Source: an uncultured Spirochaetota bacterium
Lineage (GTDB): Bacteria; Spirochaetota; UBA4802; UBA5368
Direction: 5' to 3'
Length of the DNA stretch: 9,292 nt
NCBI GenBank assembly: GCA_937864375.1
Contig: CALMJO010000025.1
Location: forward strand, 1-9,292
Shown here: piece by piece, positions 1 through 5,935 of the stretch
Layout of the letters: each line of letters begins with the position of its first letter
Position numbering within the stretch: the first letter of the stretch is position 1
Translations under genes and position numbers: made by a program
Notes under the pieces: generated by a model
What the model was told of the DNA's origin: nothing
The model's database searches: none
Seen by the model: the letters and a program-made list of their open reading frames with translations, nothing else

Positions 1-1
1 C

Positions 2-193
2 TCCCTGATGGAATCGGAGCGCATCGAGTACGACGGCGAACCGATTCGCGTCACCGTCACCGTGGGCGTTGCGGGCTTCGATCCCGCGCGGGGGATCGAC
101 GGGAATATCCGCGCGGCGGACCAGGCCCTGTACCGCGGAAAGCGGCAGGGGAAAAACTGCGTGTGCATCGGGGATGACGGGGACGACGCGTAG
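2..193 (+). CDS. Diguanylate cyclase (GGDEF domain), C-terminal fragment
   Basis: This is the last 63 residues of a protein whose start lies before the window. The visible part matches the end of a GGDEF domain, which condenses two GTP into the second messenger cyclic di-GMP. The beta-strand segment TVTVGVAGF corresponds to the conserved 'vTvSiGva' strand. It is followed by ADQALYRGKRQGKNCV, the usual ADxALYxAKxxGKN helix near the domain end. The GGDEF/GGEEF active-site loop would lie upstream and cannot be seen, so catalytic competence is unknown. The protein stops shortly after the domain with an acidic tail (GDDGDDA), so no further C-terminal domain follows. Family assignment is firm; the N-terminal sensory domain and target process cannot be inferred. 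Confidence 0.85.
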   Translation, partial: SLMESERIEYDGEPIRVTVTVGVAGFDPARGIDGNIRAADQALYRGKRQGKNCVCIGDDGDDA

Positions 194-228
194 CCCGCAC
201 GACCGTCGGCCCCCCGAACCCGTCGTAA

Positions 229-248
229 GGGATGCTCGCGAGCATCCC
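229..248. terminator. Perfect 20-bp palindrome, possible hairpin terminator without U-tract
   Basis: GGGATGCTCGCGAGCATCCC is a perfect inverted repeat, which in RNA gives an 8-bp stem closed by a CGCG loop. It lies 35 bp after the GGDEF stop codon and 9 bp before the TTGACA hexamer of the next gene. It has no run of T on either side, so it is not a classical intrinsic terminator. It could be an imperfect terminator, a 3' stabilising hairpin, or a DNA operator for the downstream promoter. Confidence 0.4.
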
Positions 249-257
249 ATACAATCC

Positions 258-285
258 TTGACAAACCGCGGTTTCCTGCCATCAT
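258..285 (+). promoter_or_regulatory. Putative sigma-70 promoter of the TPR gene
   Basis: An exact TTGACA -35 hexamer (258-263) is followed after 16 bp by CATCAT (280-285), a 4/6 match to TATAAT that keeps the conserved A2 and T6. Transcription would begin near 292, leaving a leader of about 20 nt before the ATG at 314. The spacer begins with the 10-bp palindrome AACCGCGGTT (264-273). The -35 is strong and the -10 is weak. Confidence 0.45.
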
Positions 286-313
286 GCGGGGCATCCATCC
301 GGGAGGTGCTTCC

Positions 314-1756
314 ATGCGACGCTTGTTACTCGTACTCGCCGTTCTGCTCTTCATTGCGCTGCCGCTTGCCGCAAAGGAAATGACCATACTCGTGCAGCCG
401 TTCGAAAACACGGGCGACGCAGCCTACGGGTGGATTTCGGCGGGCATGACCGCCTCCGTGATCAGCGACCTGGGCAGGATCCGCGACGTCACCGTGATCT
501 CGGACGCCGAGCGGCGCAAGGCCGCGGAAGAGATCTCGCTGGGCCAGTCCGGCCTGGTGGACGAGCAGAAGGCCGTGAAGGTGGGAAACCTCCTGGGCGC
601 CAACCTGATCTTTTCCGGCAGCTACCAGGTGGCGGGAATGGCCGTCCGGGTGAACGCCACGCTCACGGACGTCGCGAAGGGAAGCGTCGAAAAATCCGTG
701 AAGGTGGACGGAACCCTGGGCGGCATATTCGAGCTCCAAGACAGGATCGTCTTCGCCCTGATGGAGGAGACCCAAAAGATCGCGATCGCCGACGTGAAGC
801 CGGTCAGGTTCACCGCCGAGGAAAAAAAGCAGATCGAGGCCGCGCCCAGGCCGAGCCTTTCCGCGTACGAGCTCTACGCGAAGGGCCTGCAGGCGCGCAA
901 ATCCAACCCGCGCCAGGCGCTGGACCTTTTCGCGCAGGCGCTCAAGATACAGCCTGACTACCTGTCCGCGCTCGTCGAGGCGGGTTATACGGCGGGGGAA
1001 ACCCTCAACCTCTTCGCCGAGGGACTTGGCTACCTCGAAAGGGCCGAGGCTCTCTACCTGAATCGGGCGGAGACGGGCACCAAGGAATACGCGGGGTTGC
1101 TGACCAAGAAGGGTCAGGTTTTCAAATCGATGGGCAAGCCCGCGCAGGCCCTGGAGCTATATGCGAGGGCAAGGGAGATCCGCGAGGCGCTGGGAATGCA
1201 GAAGACGCAGGCCTACGCGGGACTTATCGCCAGCATCGGCGGCATATATTCCGATTTAAACCAGTTCGACAAGGCGCTGGAAAGCTACGCGAAAGCGCGC
1301 GAGCTGTACGAGGCGCTGGGCAAGCAGAAATCAAACAGCTACTCCATCGTCATCATGAACACGGGCGTCGTCTACGCGAAGATGAAGAAGGACGACGACG
1401 CCCTCGCGTACTATACGAAGTCCAGGGAGATCGAGGAGGATCTGCACCTGGAGAACACGCGAGGGTACGCGATCCTGATCATGGACATAGGCAACATCTA
1501 TCTCAAGAGGAATGATCTGGACAGGGCCGCGGAATGCTATGCGCGCTCGCGTGCAATCCGCGACGCCCTCGGGCTGCATGAAACGGTGGGATACGCGTCC
1601 CTCCTGATCAACATCGCAATGGTCCAGGAGAAGAAGGGGAACGGAGACCTGGCGGGAAAGACCTACCGGGAGGCCTATACCATATTCGACAAGACCGGGT
1701 ACACGGGGGATCTCAAGGAGCGGGCGCTCAAGAACGCCCAGAGGCTCAGGCACTGA
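314..1756 (+). CDS. Exported TolB/FlgO-like domain protein with kinesin-light-chain-type TPR repeats
   Basis: This 480-residue protein starts with a signal peptide (MRRLLLVLAVLLFIALPLAA, cleavage likely near residue 20), so it is probably periplasmic. Residues of about 21-165 resemble the CsgG/TolB-N/FlgO group: a strand (MTILVQPFENTGDA), a helix, then LGANLIFSGSYQVAG and a 'vrVnATLTDV' strand. From about residue 180 the protein is helical. Residues 259 to about 466 form five units of about 42 residues, each opening with Tyr and carrying TPR positions such as G-IY and A-Y-A, with a long second helix (ARAREIREALG and similar). That period is typical of kinesin-light-chain/TPR_12 repeats, which bind peptides or partner proteins. 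The start at 314 is preferred over an in-frame ATG at 284 because GGGAGG (301-306) sits 7 nt before it and it places the signal peptide at the N-terminus. The partner is unknown. A DinB-fold gene follows after 22 nt, probably in the same transcript. Confidence 0.8.
   Translation: MRRLLLVLAVLLFIALPLAAKEMTILVQPFENTGDAAYGWISAGMTASVISDLGRIRDVTVISDAERRKAAEEISLGQSGLVDEQKAVKVGNLLGANLIFSGSYQVAGMAVRVNATLTDVAKGSVEKSVKVDGTLGGIFELQDRIVFALMEETQKIAIADVKPVRFTAEEKKQIEAAPRPSLSAYELYAKGLQARKSNPRQALDLFAQALKIQPDYLSALVEAGYTAGETLNLFAEGLGYLERAEALYLNRAETGTKEYAGLLTKKGQVFKSMGKPAQALELYARAREIREALGMQKTQAYAGLIASIGGIYSDLNQFDKALESYAKARELYEALGKQKSNSYSIVIMNTGVVYAKMKKDDDALAYYTKSREIEEDLHLENTRGYAILIMDIGNIYLKRNDLDRAAECYARSRAIRDALGLHETVGYASLLINIAMVQEKKGNGDLAGKTYREAYTIFDKTGYTGDLKERALKNAQRLRH
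1088..1717 (+). repeat. Five tandem 42-codon TPR units within the exported protein
   Basis: Units begin at the Tyr codons at 1088, 1214, 1340, 1466 and 1592, an exact 126-bp period. Shared positions include Y at 1, G or A at 9, A-x-x-Y near 21-25 and an acidic/basic helix ending near 36. The first four units are clear. The fifth (YASLLINIAMV...) is diverged at its end. Repeats are conserved at the protein level and diverged at the DNA level, so this is an old duplication and not a recent tandem expansion. Confidence 0.8.
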
Positions 1757-1778
1757 GGCGCACATGCAGGGAGGGACC

Positions 1779-2300
1779 ATGAAAGAAACGATACAGCTCT
1801 TCGCCGACTACAACAGGAAGGCAAACGCGGCCATGCTGAAGATTCTGGCCCCGCTCCCCGACGACGCGCTCACCCGCGACCTGGGGACCTACTTCAGGTC
1901 GATCGCCGGCACGCTCCACCATGCCGCGTGGGCCGAAATCATCTGGCTCAACCGGCTGAGCGGCATGGTCCGCTACGAGTGCATCGAGAAAAGCGGCCTT
2001 GCCGCGATTACGGACGACGAGCTCAAGGGAATGACCGGCGCAAACTGCCGCGCTCTCTTCCCCCTGAAGGAAAAGCTGGACGACCTGTACGTCGCCATCG
2101 CCGCGGAGACGAAGGTCCGGGACACAGGGAAGCGGTTCAGGTATACAAACATATTCGGCAAGGAGATGGAGAAGACGTTCGGCCACATGCTGCTGCACGT
2201 GTTCAACCACGGGACCCATCACCGCGGCGCGATCAGCGCGATGCTTGACATCCTCAAGATCGACAACGACTACTCCGGGCTCACCCTTTACACGGACTGA
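1779..2300 (+). CDS. DinB-fold (DinB/YfiT superfamily) metal-binding protein
   Basis: The 173-residue product is a four-helix-bundle DinB-superfamily protein. Members bind a divalent metal through three His residues and include thiol-S-transferases and many proteins of unknown function; DNA-damage induction applies only to some. The signature is visible: a His in the second helix (TLHHAAWAE, most likely H48) and a C-terminal HVFNHGTHHRG, where H144 and H148 complete the triad and the HRG turn is typical. Length is normal. The start at 1779 is chosen because the family usually opens with a phrase like MKETIQLFADYNRKAN and an AGGGAGGG sequence (1768-1775) lies just upstream. That spacing is short, and an in-frame ATG at 1764 cannot be excluded. 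It follows the TPR gene by 22 nt, suggesting co-transcription, but no functional link is evident. The substrate is unknown. Confidence 0.85.
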   Translation: MKETIQLFADYNRKANAAMLKILAPLPDDALTRDLGTYFRSIAGTLHHAAWAEIIWLNRLSGMVRYECIEKSGLAAITDDELKGMTGANCRALFPLKEKLDDLYVAIAAETKVRDTGKRFRYTNIFGKEMEKTFGHMLLHVFNHGTHHRGAISAMLDILKIDNDYSGLTLYTD

Positions 2301-2442
2301 GCGCCGCCGCGGTAAATAAATTTCCAGCGACAGGGGAAAACATCCAAGGATCTTGCGCCGGGGGAAGCATTTTTACCGGGATGGGAAAAACGCTAAAAAT
2401 TGTCTTGAATCCCGGCGGCACGCGGTAATGATGGCACTAATC

Positions 2443-2778
2443 ATGAAGGGAACGGTCAGGTTGTACAAACTCACGGCAGCGCTGCTGCTGCTTGCGTTCC
2501 TGGTGCCCCTGGTATTCCAGGATGCGGCCGGTCCCGCGACCGCGGGCAGGAATGCCGTTGCTAAGAATCTCGCGAAAATCAAGTCTGTTCCCAGCGCCCA
2601 TAAATCGAAACCCGGCATTGCAGCACGAACCCAGAGCACCGATGGCATTGGCTGCATCATCGAATCGTACCCGACGGTCTTTGCGGGCATGCCCGGCTTC
2701 GCCGCGTGCGCCGAATCGCCAGGGCGCGTTCCCAGGCCCAGCAAGTTCGAAATCTGGTCCAAATCCACCTTTTCATAG
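2443..2778 (+). CDS. Possible small exported protein of unknown function
   Basis: I do not recognise this product. From the ATG at 2443 it is 111 residues. After MKGTVRLYK it has a leucine-rich hydrophobic stretch (LTAALLLLAFLVPLVF) ending in an Ala-rich segment (QDAAGPATAG), as in a signal peptide or membrane anchor. The remainder is basic and proline-rich, with two Cys (near GCIIESY and FAACAE) that could form a disulfide outside the cytoplasm. Start choice is uncertain: no good ribosome-binding site precedes 2443. Upstream ATGs lie at 2428 and 2431, and a TTG at 2461 would start directly at YKLTAALLLL with AGGG 9-10 nt before it. Codon use is less GC-rich than the neighbours. The opposite strand is also open across 2373-2792, which lowers confidence. 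If this is not a gene, 2301-2924 is a 624-base non-coding region. Confidence 0.4.
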   Translation: MKGTVRLYKLTAALLLLAFLVPLVFQDAAGPATAGRNAVAKNLAKIKSVPSAHKSKPGIAARTQSTDGIGCIIESYPTVFAGMPGFAACAESPGRVPRPSKFEIWSKSTFS

Positions 2779-2794
2779 CACCCTCCCATCAACA

Positions 2795-2817
2795 GGGCGC
2801 CCGGTTCGCCGGAGCCC
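2795..2817 (+). terminator. GC-rich hairpin with TTCG loop, possible terminator lacking a U-tract
   Basis: GGGC (2795-2798) pairs with GCCC (2814-2817), and CCGG (2801-2804) pairs with CCGG (2809-2812) around a TTCG loop, with a small GC/A internal loop between. It lies 16 nt after the stop codon of the possible small protein, where a terminator would be expected. No T-run follows, so it is either an imperfect terminator or an RNA 3' end structure. Confidence 0.35.
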
Positions 2818-2924
2818 GTCCGCAGGGATGCAGATCACCATTACGAATGTTCCCGTCTCCAGGCAGGGCAGGTCCCGGGGAGGCGTCGCATCAACACTAC
2901 TTTCAACGACCGGAGGAGGTCACC

Positions 2925-3176
2925 ATGAATTGTCCCAGTTGCGCAAACGTCCAGCTGCTCATGTCGGAGAGGCAGGGGATCGAGATAGATTACTGCCCGC
3001 AGTGCCGGGGCGTGTGGCTCGACCGCGGCGAGCTCGACAAGATAATCGAGCGCTCGTCCGCCGATGCAGGATACGGCGTGCAGGACGGCCATGCCGGGAA
3101 GCGCCATGACGGTCATCACGATCACCACAAAAAACACTACGGCAAAAAAAGCCTTCTGCAAGAGCTTTTCGACTGA
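2925..3176 (+). CDS. zf-TFIIB-type zinc-ribbon protein with His-rich tail
   Basis: This 83-residue protein has one compact zinc ribbon: CPSC (C3, C6) and CPQC (C24, C27), followed by RGVWLDRGELDKIIE, the signature of the bacterial zf-TFIIB family. Four Cys would hold one zinc ion. A His-rich linker follows, with seven His between residues 56 and 71 (for example HDGHHDHHKKHYG), and a C-terminal KSLLQELFD. That architecture (ribbon, low-complexity polar linker, short amphipathic end) is usual in the family, whose role is not established. It is cytoplasmic, with no signal peptide. The start is supported by GGAGGAGGT at 2912-2920, the best Shine-Dalgarno sequence in the window, with a short 4-nt gap. 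No neighbour is close enough to suggest an operon, and no clear promoter was found in 2779-2911. Confidence 0.88.
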   Translation: MNCPSCANVQLLMSERQGIEIDYCPQCRGVWLDRGELDKIIERSSADAGYGVQDGHAGKRHDGHHDHHKKHYGKKSLLQELFD

Positions 3177-3190
3177 TTTTCATTTTCAAC

Positions 3191-3236
3191 GGCGCCGGAA
3201 CGGACGGATCGAATTCCGGCGCCCGCAATGGCGGGC
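3191..3236. repeat. Perfect 10-bp inverted repeat with an overlapping alternative stem
   Basis: GGCGCCGGAA (3191-3200) and TTCCGGCGCC (3214-3223) are perfect reverse complements around a 13-nt loop, 14 nt after the zinc-ribbon stop codon. A second stem, GCCCGC (3221-3226) with GCGGGC (3231-3236) around AATG, reuses bases 3221-3223, so both cannot form fully at once. No T-run follows on either strand. A terminator-like or 3'-end role for the zinc-ribbon transcript is likely but unproven. Confidence 0.45.
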
Positions 3237-3392
3237 GGCCGCTGCCATCGAGCGCCGCACCCTCCCGTACCTGGATCGGCATCAACGGGTTTCCGTCCTG
3301 GCCGACGACGAGCCTCGCGCGATGGCGCGGGAATTGTTCGAAGGGGAAAGTGGCGTGCGCCGCGTGATGCGCTACGAGGCGCCCGGAATGGA

Positions 3393-3421
3393 TTGACACC
3401 GCGCCCGGCCGCGGGCATAGT
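3393..3421 (+). promoter_or_regulatory. Putative sigma-70 promoter of the flavoprotein-cupin unit
   Basis: TTGACA (3393-3398) and CATAGT (3416-3421, 4/6 to TATAAT) are separated by the optimal 17 bp. Transcription would start near 3428, about 75 nt before the ATG at 3504. The spacer contains the small palindrome GCCCG-GCCG-CGGGC (3403-3416), which could serve as a regulator site or be chance in GC-rich DNA. Confidence 0.5.
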
Positions 3422-3503
3422 GTGCTCAACGCGCAAGGTCATTCTCCTGTGATAACAGCAACCGCCACTGCACCAATTCCCGCGCCGCGCAGGGACGACG
3501 CCC

Positions 3504-4733
3504 ATGCCCGACCATGACGTGATCGTCGCGGGGGCCGGTCCCGCGGGGCTCTTCTGCGCGCTCCGCTGCGCGGAGGCGGGCCTGCGCGTCCTCCTGCTCG
3601 AAAAGAACCGGGGCGCGGGCAAAAAGCTCCTCGTCTCCGGCTCGGGGCGATGCAACATCACGCACGCGGGCGACATCCGCGACTTTCCGCCGCGCTACGG
3701 CGCGCGGGAACGCTTCGTGAAGCCGGCGCTTTTCGATTTCACGAACGCGCATCTCGTGGAATTCTTCGCCGTGCGCGGACTCGCCATGACGGAAACCGAC
3801 GGCGGAAAAATATTTCCCGCGACCCAGAATGCGCGCGACGTCCTGGCCCTGCTCCTTGACGAATGCGCGCGGCACGGCGTGTCCATACGCCTGGAAAGCG
3901 CGGTGCGCTCGGTGGAGGCCGCGCCCCCGTTCTTCCTGGCGCGCACCCGGGGGGAGCGCTTCACCGCCTCCTTCCTGGTCATCGCCACCGGGGGAAAGTC
4001 GTATCCCTCGACCGGCTCTACGGGGGACGGCTACGCCTTCGCGCGCGCCCTGGGACATGAAATAGTTCCCCCTGAGCCGGCGCTCGCACCCCTGGTCGTG
4101 AAGGACTACGGGCTGCGCGCGTGCGCGGGCATCTCGCTCGACGGCGCCCTCATCCGCCTCTACCGGGCGGGAGAATTCACGGGCGAGTCCCGCGGCGACG
4201 TGCTCTTCACGCACCGCGGGGTCTCGGGGCCGGGGGTGCTCGACTTCAGCCGGAACGTGCGTCCCGGCGACACGGTCCGCATCGCGCTCGTGGGGCTCGC
4301 GGAACCGGAGCTTGACTCTATCCTCGCCGGCGCCGGCTCCTCGCATGGAAAAAAATTTCTCAAGAACGCCGTGGCGGGGCTGGGCGTGCCCGAGCGTCTC
4401 GTCGAGGCGGTGCTCGCCGCGGCCGGGATTCAGCCCGACCTGCCGATGGCGCAGCTCGACAGGGCGACGCGCGCGCGGGCCGCGTCGCTCTTCGCCGGTC
4501 TCCCGGTCGAGGTCGAAAGCACGGGCGGGTGGAACGAGGCGATGGTTACGCGCGGCGGAATCAAAGTCGACGAGCTTAACCGGGGGACCATGGAGTCCCG
4601 CCTGGTGAAGGGGCTCTATTTCGCGGGAGAGGTCGTGGACGTGGACGGGGACACGGGCGGGTACAATCTGCAATTCGCGTTTTCATCGGCGGCGCTCGCC
4701 GCAAAGGCGATCATCGCGGCGCGAAGAAGCTAG
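3504..4733 (+). CDS. HI0933/YhiN-family FAD-dependent oxidoreductase
   Basis: The 409-residue protein fits the HI0933-like (YhiN/BaiN) flavoprotein family in length and motifs. The N-terminal Rossmann fold shows VIVAGAGPAGL with GxGxxG at 10-15 and E33 as the acidic residue expected to bind the FAD ribose. The family motif GKKLLVSGSGRCNITH spans 39-54. GKIFPATQNARDVL (101-114), ATGGKSYPSTGSTGDGY (161-177) and the C-terminal GEVVDVDGDTGGYNLQ (375-390) complete the FAD-binding and family signatures. A substrate-binding insert lies between about 190 and 350. It is a cytoplasmic reductase with no signal peptide. BaiN of bile-acid-dehydroxylating clostridia belongs to this group, but most members have no defined substrate and none should be assumed here. 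The start has a modest AGGGA at 3491-3495. A cupin gene follows 31 nt downstream and probably shares the transcript. Confidence 0.9.
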   Translation: MPDHDVIVAGAGPAGLFCALRCAEAGLRVLLLEKNRGAGKKLLVSGSGRCNITHAGDIRDFPPRYGARERFVKPALFDFTNAHLVEFFAVRGLAMTETDGGKIFPATQNARDVLALLLDECARHGVSIRLESAVRSVEAAPPFFLARTRGERFTASFLVIATGGKSYPSTGSTGDGYAFARALGHEIVPPEPALAPLVVKDYGLRACAGISLDGALIRLYRAGEFTGESRGDVLFTHRGVSGPGVLDFSRNVRPGDTVRIALVGLAEPELDSILAGAGSSHGKKFLKNAVAGLGVPERLVEAVLAAAGIQPDLPMAQLDRATRARAASLFAGLPVEVESTGGWNEAMVTRGGIKVDELNRGTMESRLVKGLYFAGEVVDVDGDTGGYNLQFAFSSAALAAKAIIAARRS

Positions 4734-4764
4734 AAGCGGCATCTAAACCAGGAAGGTCAATGAC

Positions 4765-5112
4765 ATGGTGGGAAGGCATTCGGACGCGGCGTACCGGGAC
4801 ATACTGGAGGGCATCAAAATCAAGACACTCGTGCACGGGGAGCGCACCCTCATGGCCGAGTTCCGCCTGGCCGCGGGACGCGTCCTCCCGCAACACGCCC
4901 ATCCCTTCGAGCAGACGGGCTACCTTGTCTCCGGGCGCCTGGAGCTCGTGATAGACGGGACGACCCACACCGTGGGGCCGGGGGACAGCTGGTGCATCCC
5001 CATGAACAGCGTGCACGGCGCGACCGTCGACGAGGACTCGGTGGCGCTTGAAGTATTCTCCCCGGCGCGCGAGGACTACCTGAAATATCTTGACGGGGGT
5101 TCCGTCGCCTGA
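4765..5112 (+). CDS. Small single-domain cupin protein
   Basis: This is a 115-residue protein with one cupin_2 beta-barrel. The first cupin motif is GRVLPQHAHPFEQTGYLVSG, placing metal ligands at H44, H46 and E49 or Q50. The second is GPGDSWCIPMNSVHG, supplying H84. Together these are the usual His/Glu(Gln) set for a divalent metal. Such small cupins act as isomerases, dioxygenases or sugar/ligand-binding proteins, and sequence alone does not tell which. The phrase HxHPxEQxGYxxSGxLEL is common in stand-alone bacterial cupins of unknown function. The ATG at 4765 is preferred because GGAAGG (4751-4756) lies 8 nt upstream; an ATG at 4760 is in another frame. It follows the flavoprotein by 31 nt with no promoter or terminator between, so they are probably co-transcribed. 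Confidence 0.87.
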   Translation: MVGRHSDAAYRDILEGIKIKTLVHGERTLMAEFRLAAGRVLPQHAHPFEQTGYLVSGRLELVIDGTTHTVGPGDSWCIPMNSVHGATVDEDSVALEVFSPAREDYLKYLDGGSVA

Positions 5113-5163
5113 GCTCACGTCGGACTGGCGGCCCCCGGCATGACGCGTCCCGCCGGCCGTAAA

Positions 5164-5202
5164 ATGCCGCGGTGAATTGATTGACACGGCGGGCCGCGGC
5201 AT
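5164..5202. repeat. 9-bp inverted repeat bracketing the -35 element
   Basis: ATGCCGCGG (5164-5172) and CCGCGGCAT (5194-5202) are perfect reverse complements separated by 21 bp, with TTGACA (5181-5186) inside the loop. Centre-to-centre spacing of the arms is 30 bp, about three helical turns. The placement would suit a regulator that contacts both sides of the -35. In GC-rich DNA a chance match is possible. Confidence 0.35.
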
Positions 5203-5210
5203 GGTTTATT
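5181..5210 (+). promoter_or_regulatory. Putative promoter of the methyltransferase-transaminase-amidase operon
   Basis: An exact TTGACA (5181-5186) is followed after 18 bp by TTTATT (5205-5210, 4/6 to TATAAT). The alternative GTTTAT at 17 bp is weaker. Transcription would start near 5217, giving a leader of about 25 nt to the ATG at 5243. This argues against the in-frame ATG at 5201 as the start of the first gene. Confidence 0.42.
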
Positions 5211-5242
5211 TCACCCGATACCTGCAAGTCGCGCGAGGAGTC

Positions 5243-5935
5243 ATGAGAAGAAAATTCATTATCGCCGCCATAGCACTGGGCGCACTCGTCCTGTCCTGGG
5301 TCGTCATCAACGGCCTCACCGGAAGCAGGCTCACCCGGGTCTTCAACGAAATCTACACCGAGGGCCGCTGGGGGAAGGACGCCTCCGACCGCGGCACGAG
5401 CGGCGCGGGCTCCACGGTGGAGATCACGCGCGAATACCGAGCCTGGATCGAGGACTTCATAAAAAAGAACAGCGTGACCTCGGTGGTGGACGCGGGCTGC
5501 GGCGACTGGGCGTTTTCGAGCAGGATCGACTGGCAGGGCGCGCGCTACCTGGGGATCGACATCTCCACCGTGGTCATCGAGCGCGTGAAGAAAAAGCACG
5601 AATCCAGGACGGTCAAATTCCAGATGGGCGACATCACGGAAGACCTCCCGGCCGCGGACCTCCTCATCTGCAAGGACGTGCTCCAGCACCTTCCCAACGA
5701 GCTCGTGCAGAAGTTCATACGGAACAATTTAAAGAAGGGAAAGTACAAGTGGGCGGTCATCACCAACGACCGCCTCGCGCAGGGGCCCCACTCCGACGCC
5801 CTGATTGGCGGCTACAGGAAGATCGACCTCTCCAAGCCGCCCTTCGACGTGAAGGGCCTGTCGGTTATTCCCGTCTGCTTTGGCGCCGATTCCGACAAGA
5901 CCGCCGAGCTCCTGGATTTCTCGAAACTGCCATGA
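5243..5935 (+). CDS. Class I SAM-dependent methyltransferase with N-terminal hydrophobic segment
   Basis: The 230-residue product opens with MRRK and a hydrophobic helix (about residues 5-22, FIIAAIALGALVLSWVVI), then a Rossmann methyltransferase domain. Motif I is VVDAGCGDW (81-89). The acidic residue closing strand 2 is D106 in YLGIDIS. MGD (128-130) is the usual adenine-side motif, and LLICKDVLQHLPN (140-152) matches the strand-4 'D-vlqHl' motif. SAM binding is therefore well supported; the methyl acceptor is unknown. By the positive-inside rule the N-terminus would be cytoplasmic and the catalytic domain outside, which is odd because SAM is cytoplasmic. The segment may be a peripheral or misjudged anchor. 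AGGAG at 5236-5240 is unusually close to the ATG at 5243. Earlier in-frame starts (5177, 5201) fall before or at the predicted promoter. Its stop overlaps the next gene by 4 bp (ATGA), so the two are translationally coupled. Confidence 0.82.
   Translation: MRRKFIIAAIALGALVLSWVVINGLTGSRLTRVFNEIYTEGRWGKDASDRGTSGAGSTVEITREYRAWIEDFIKKNSVTSVVDAGCGDWAFSSRIDWQGARYLGIDISTVVIERVKKKHESRTVKFQMGDITEDLPAADLLICKDVLQHLPNELVQKFIRNNLKKGKYKWAVITNDRLAQGPHSDALIGGYRKIDLSKPPFDVKGLSVIPVCFGADSDKTAELLDFSKLP

Larger units (their letters stand above)
3177..3503. other. 327-base intergenic gap with hairpins, a promoter and no supported gene
   Basis: This stretch holds a 10-bp inverted repeat (3191-3223), an overlapping 6-bp stem (3221-3236) and a promoter near 3393-3421 for the downstream flavoprotein gene. 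The frame ending in TGA at 3394-3396 is open across 3184-3396 with coding-like codons (for example LPYLDRHQRVSVLADDEPRA). However, it has no plausible start codon with a ribosome-binding site and runs open through the zinc-ribbon gene in another frame. I treat it as non-coding or a decayed remnant. Confidence 0.55.

Noticed and set aside
2373..2792. Minus-strand 139-codon frame opposite the small exported protein candidate
   Set aside because: It lacks a signal peptide and any recognisable motif, and no minus-strand promoter or neighbour supports it. It remains a reason for caution about the plus-strand call.
3426..4673. Long minus-strand open frame of 415 codons opposite the flavoprotein gene
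   Set aside because: It is the antisense shadow of a GC-rich gene. The plus strand encodes an intact HI0933-family protein with all motifs, and the minus product is Arg/Ala/Glu-rich low-complexity with no recognisable motif.
5749..5931. N-terminal extension of the aminotransferase frame back to 5749
   Set aside because: The extension reads inside the methyltransferase gene and gives Arg-rich sequence unlike any aminotransferase. The ATG at 5932 begins the recognised YbdL-like N-terminus and forms an ATGA overlap.
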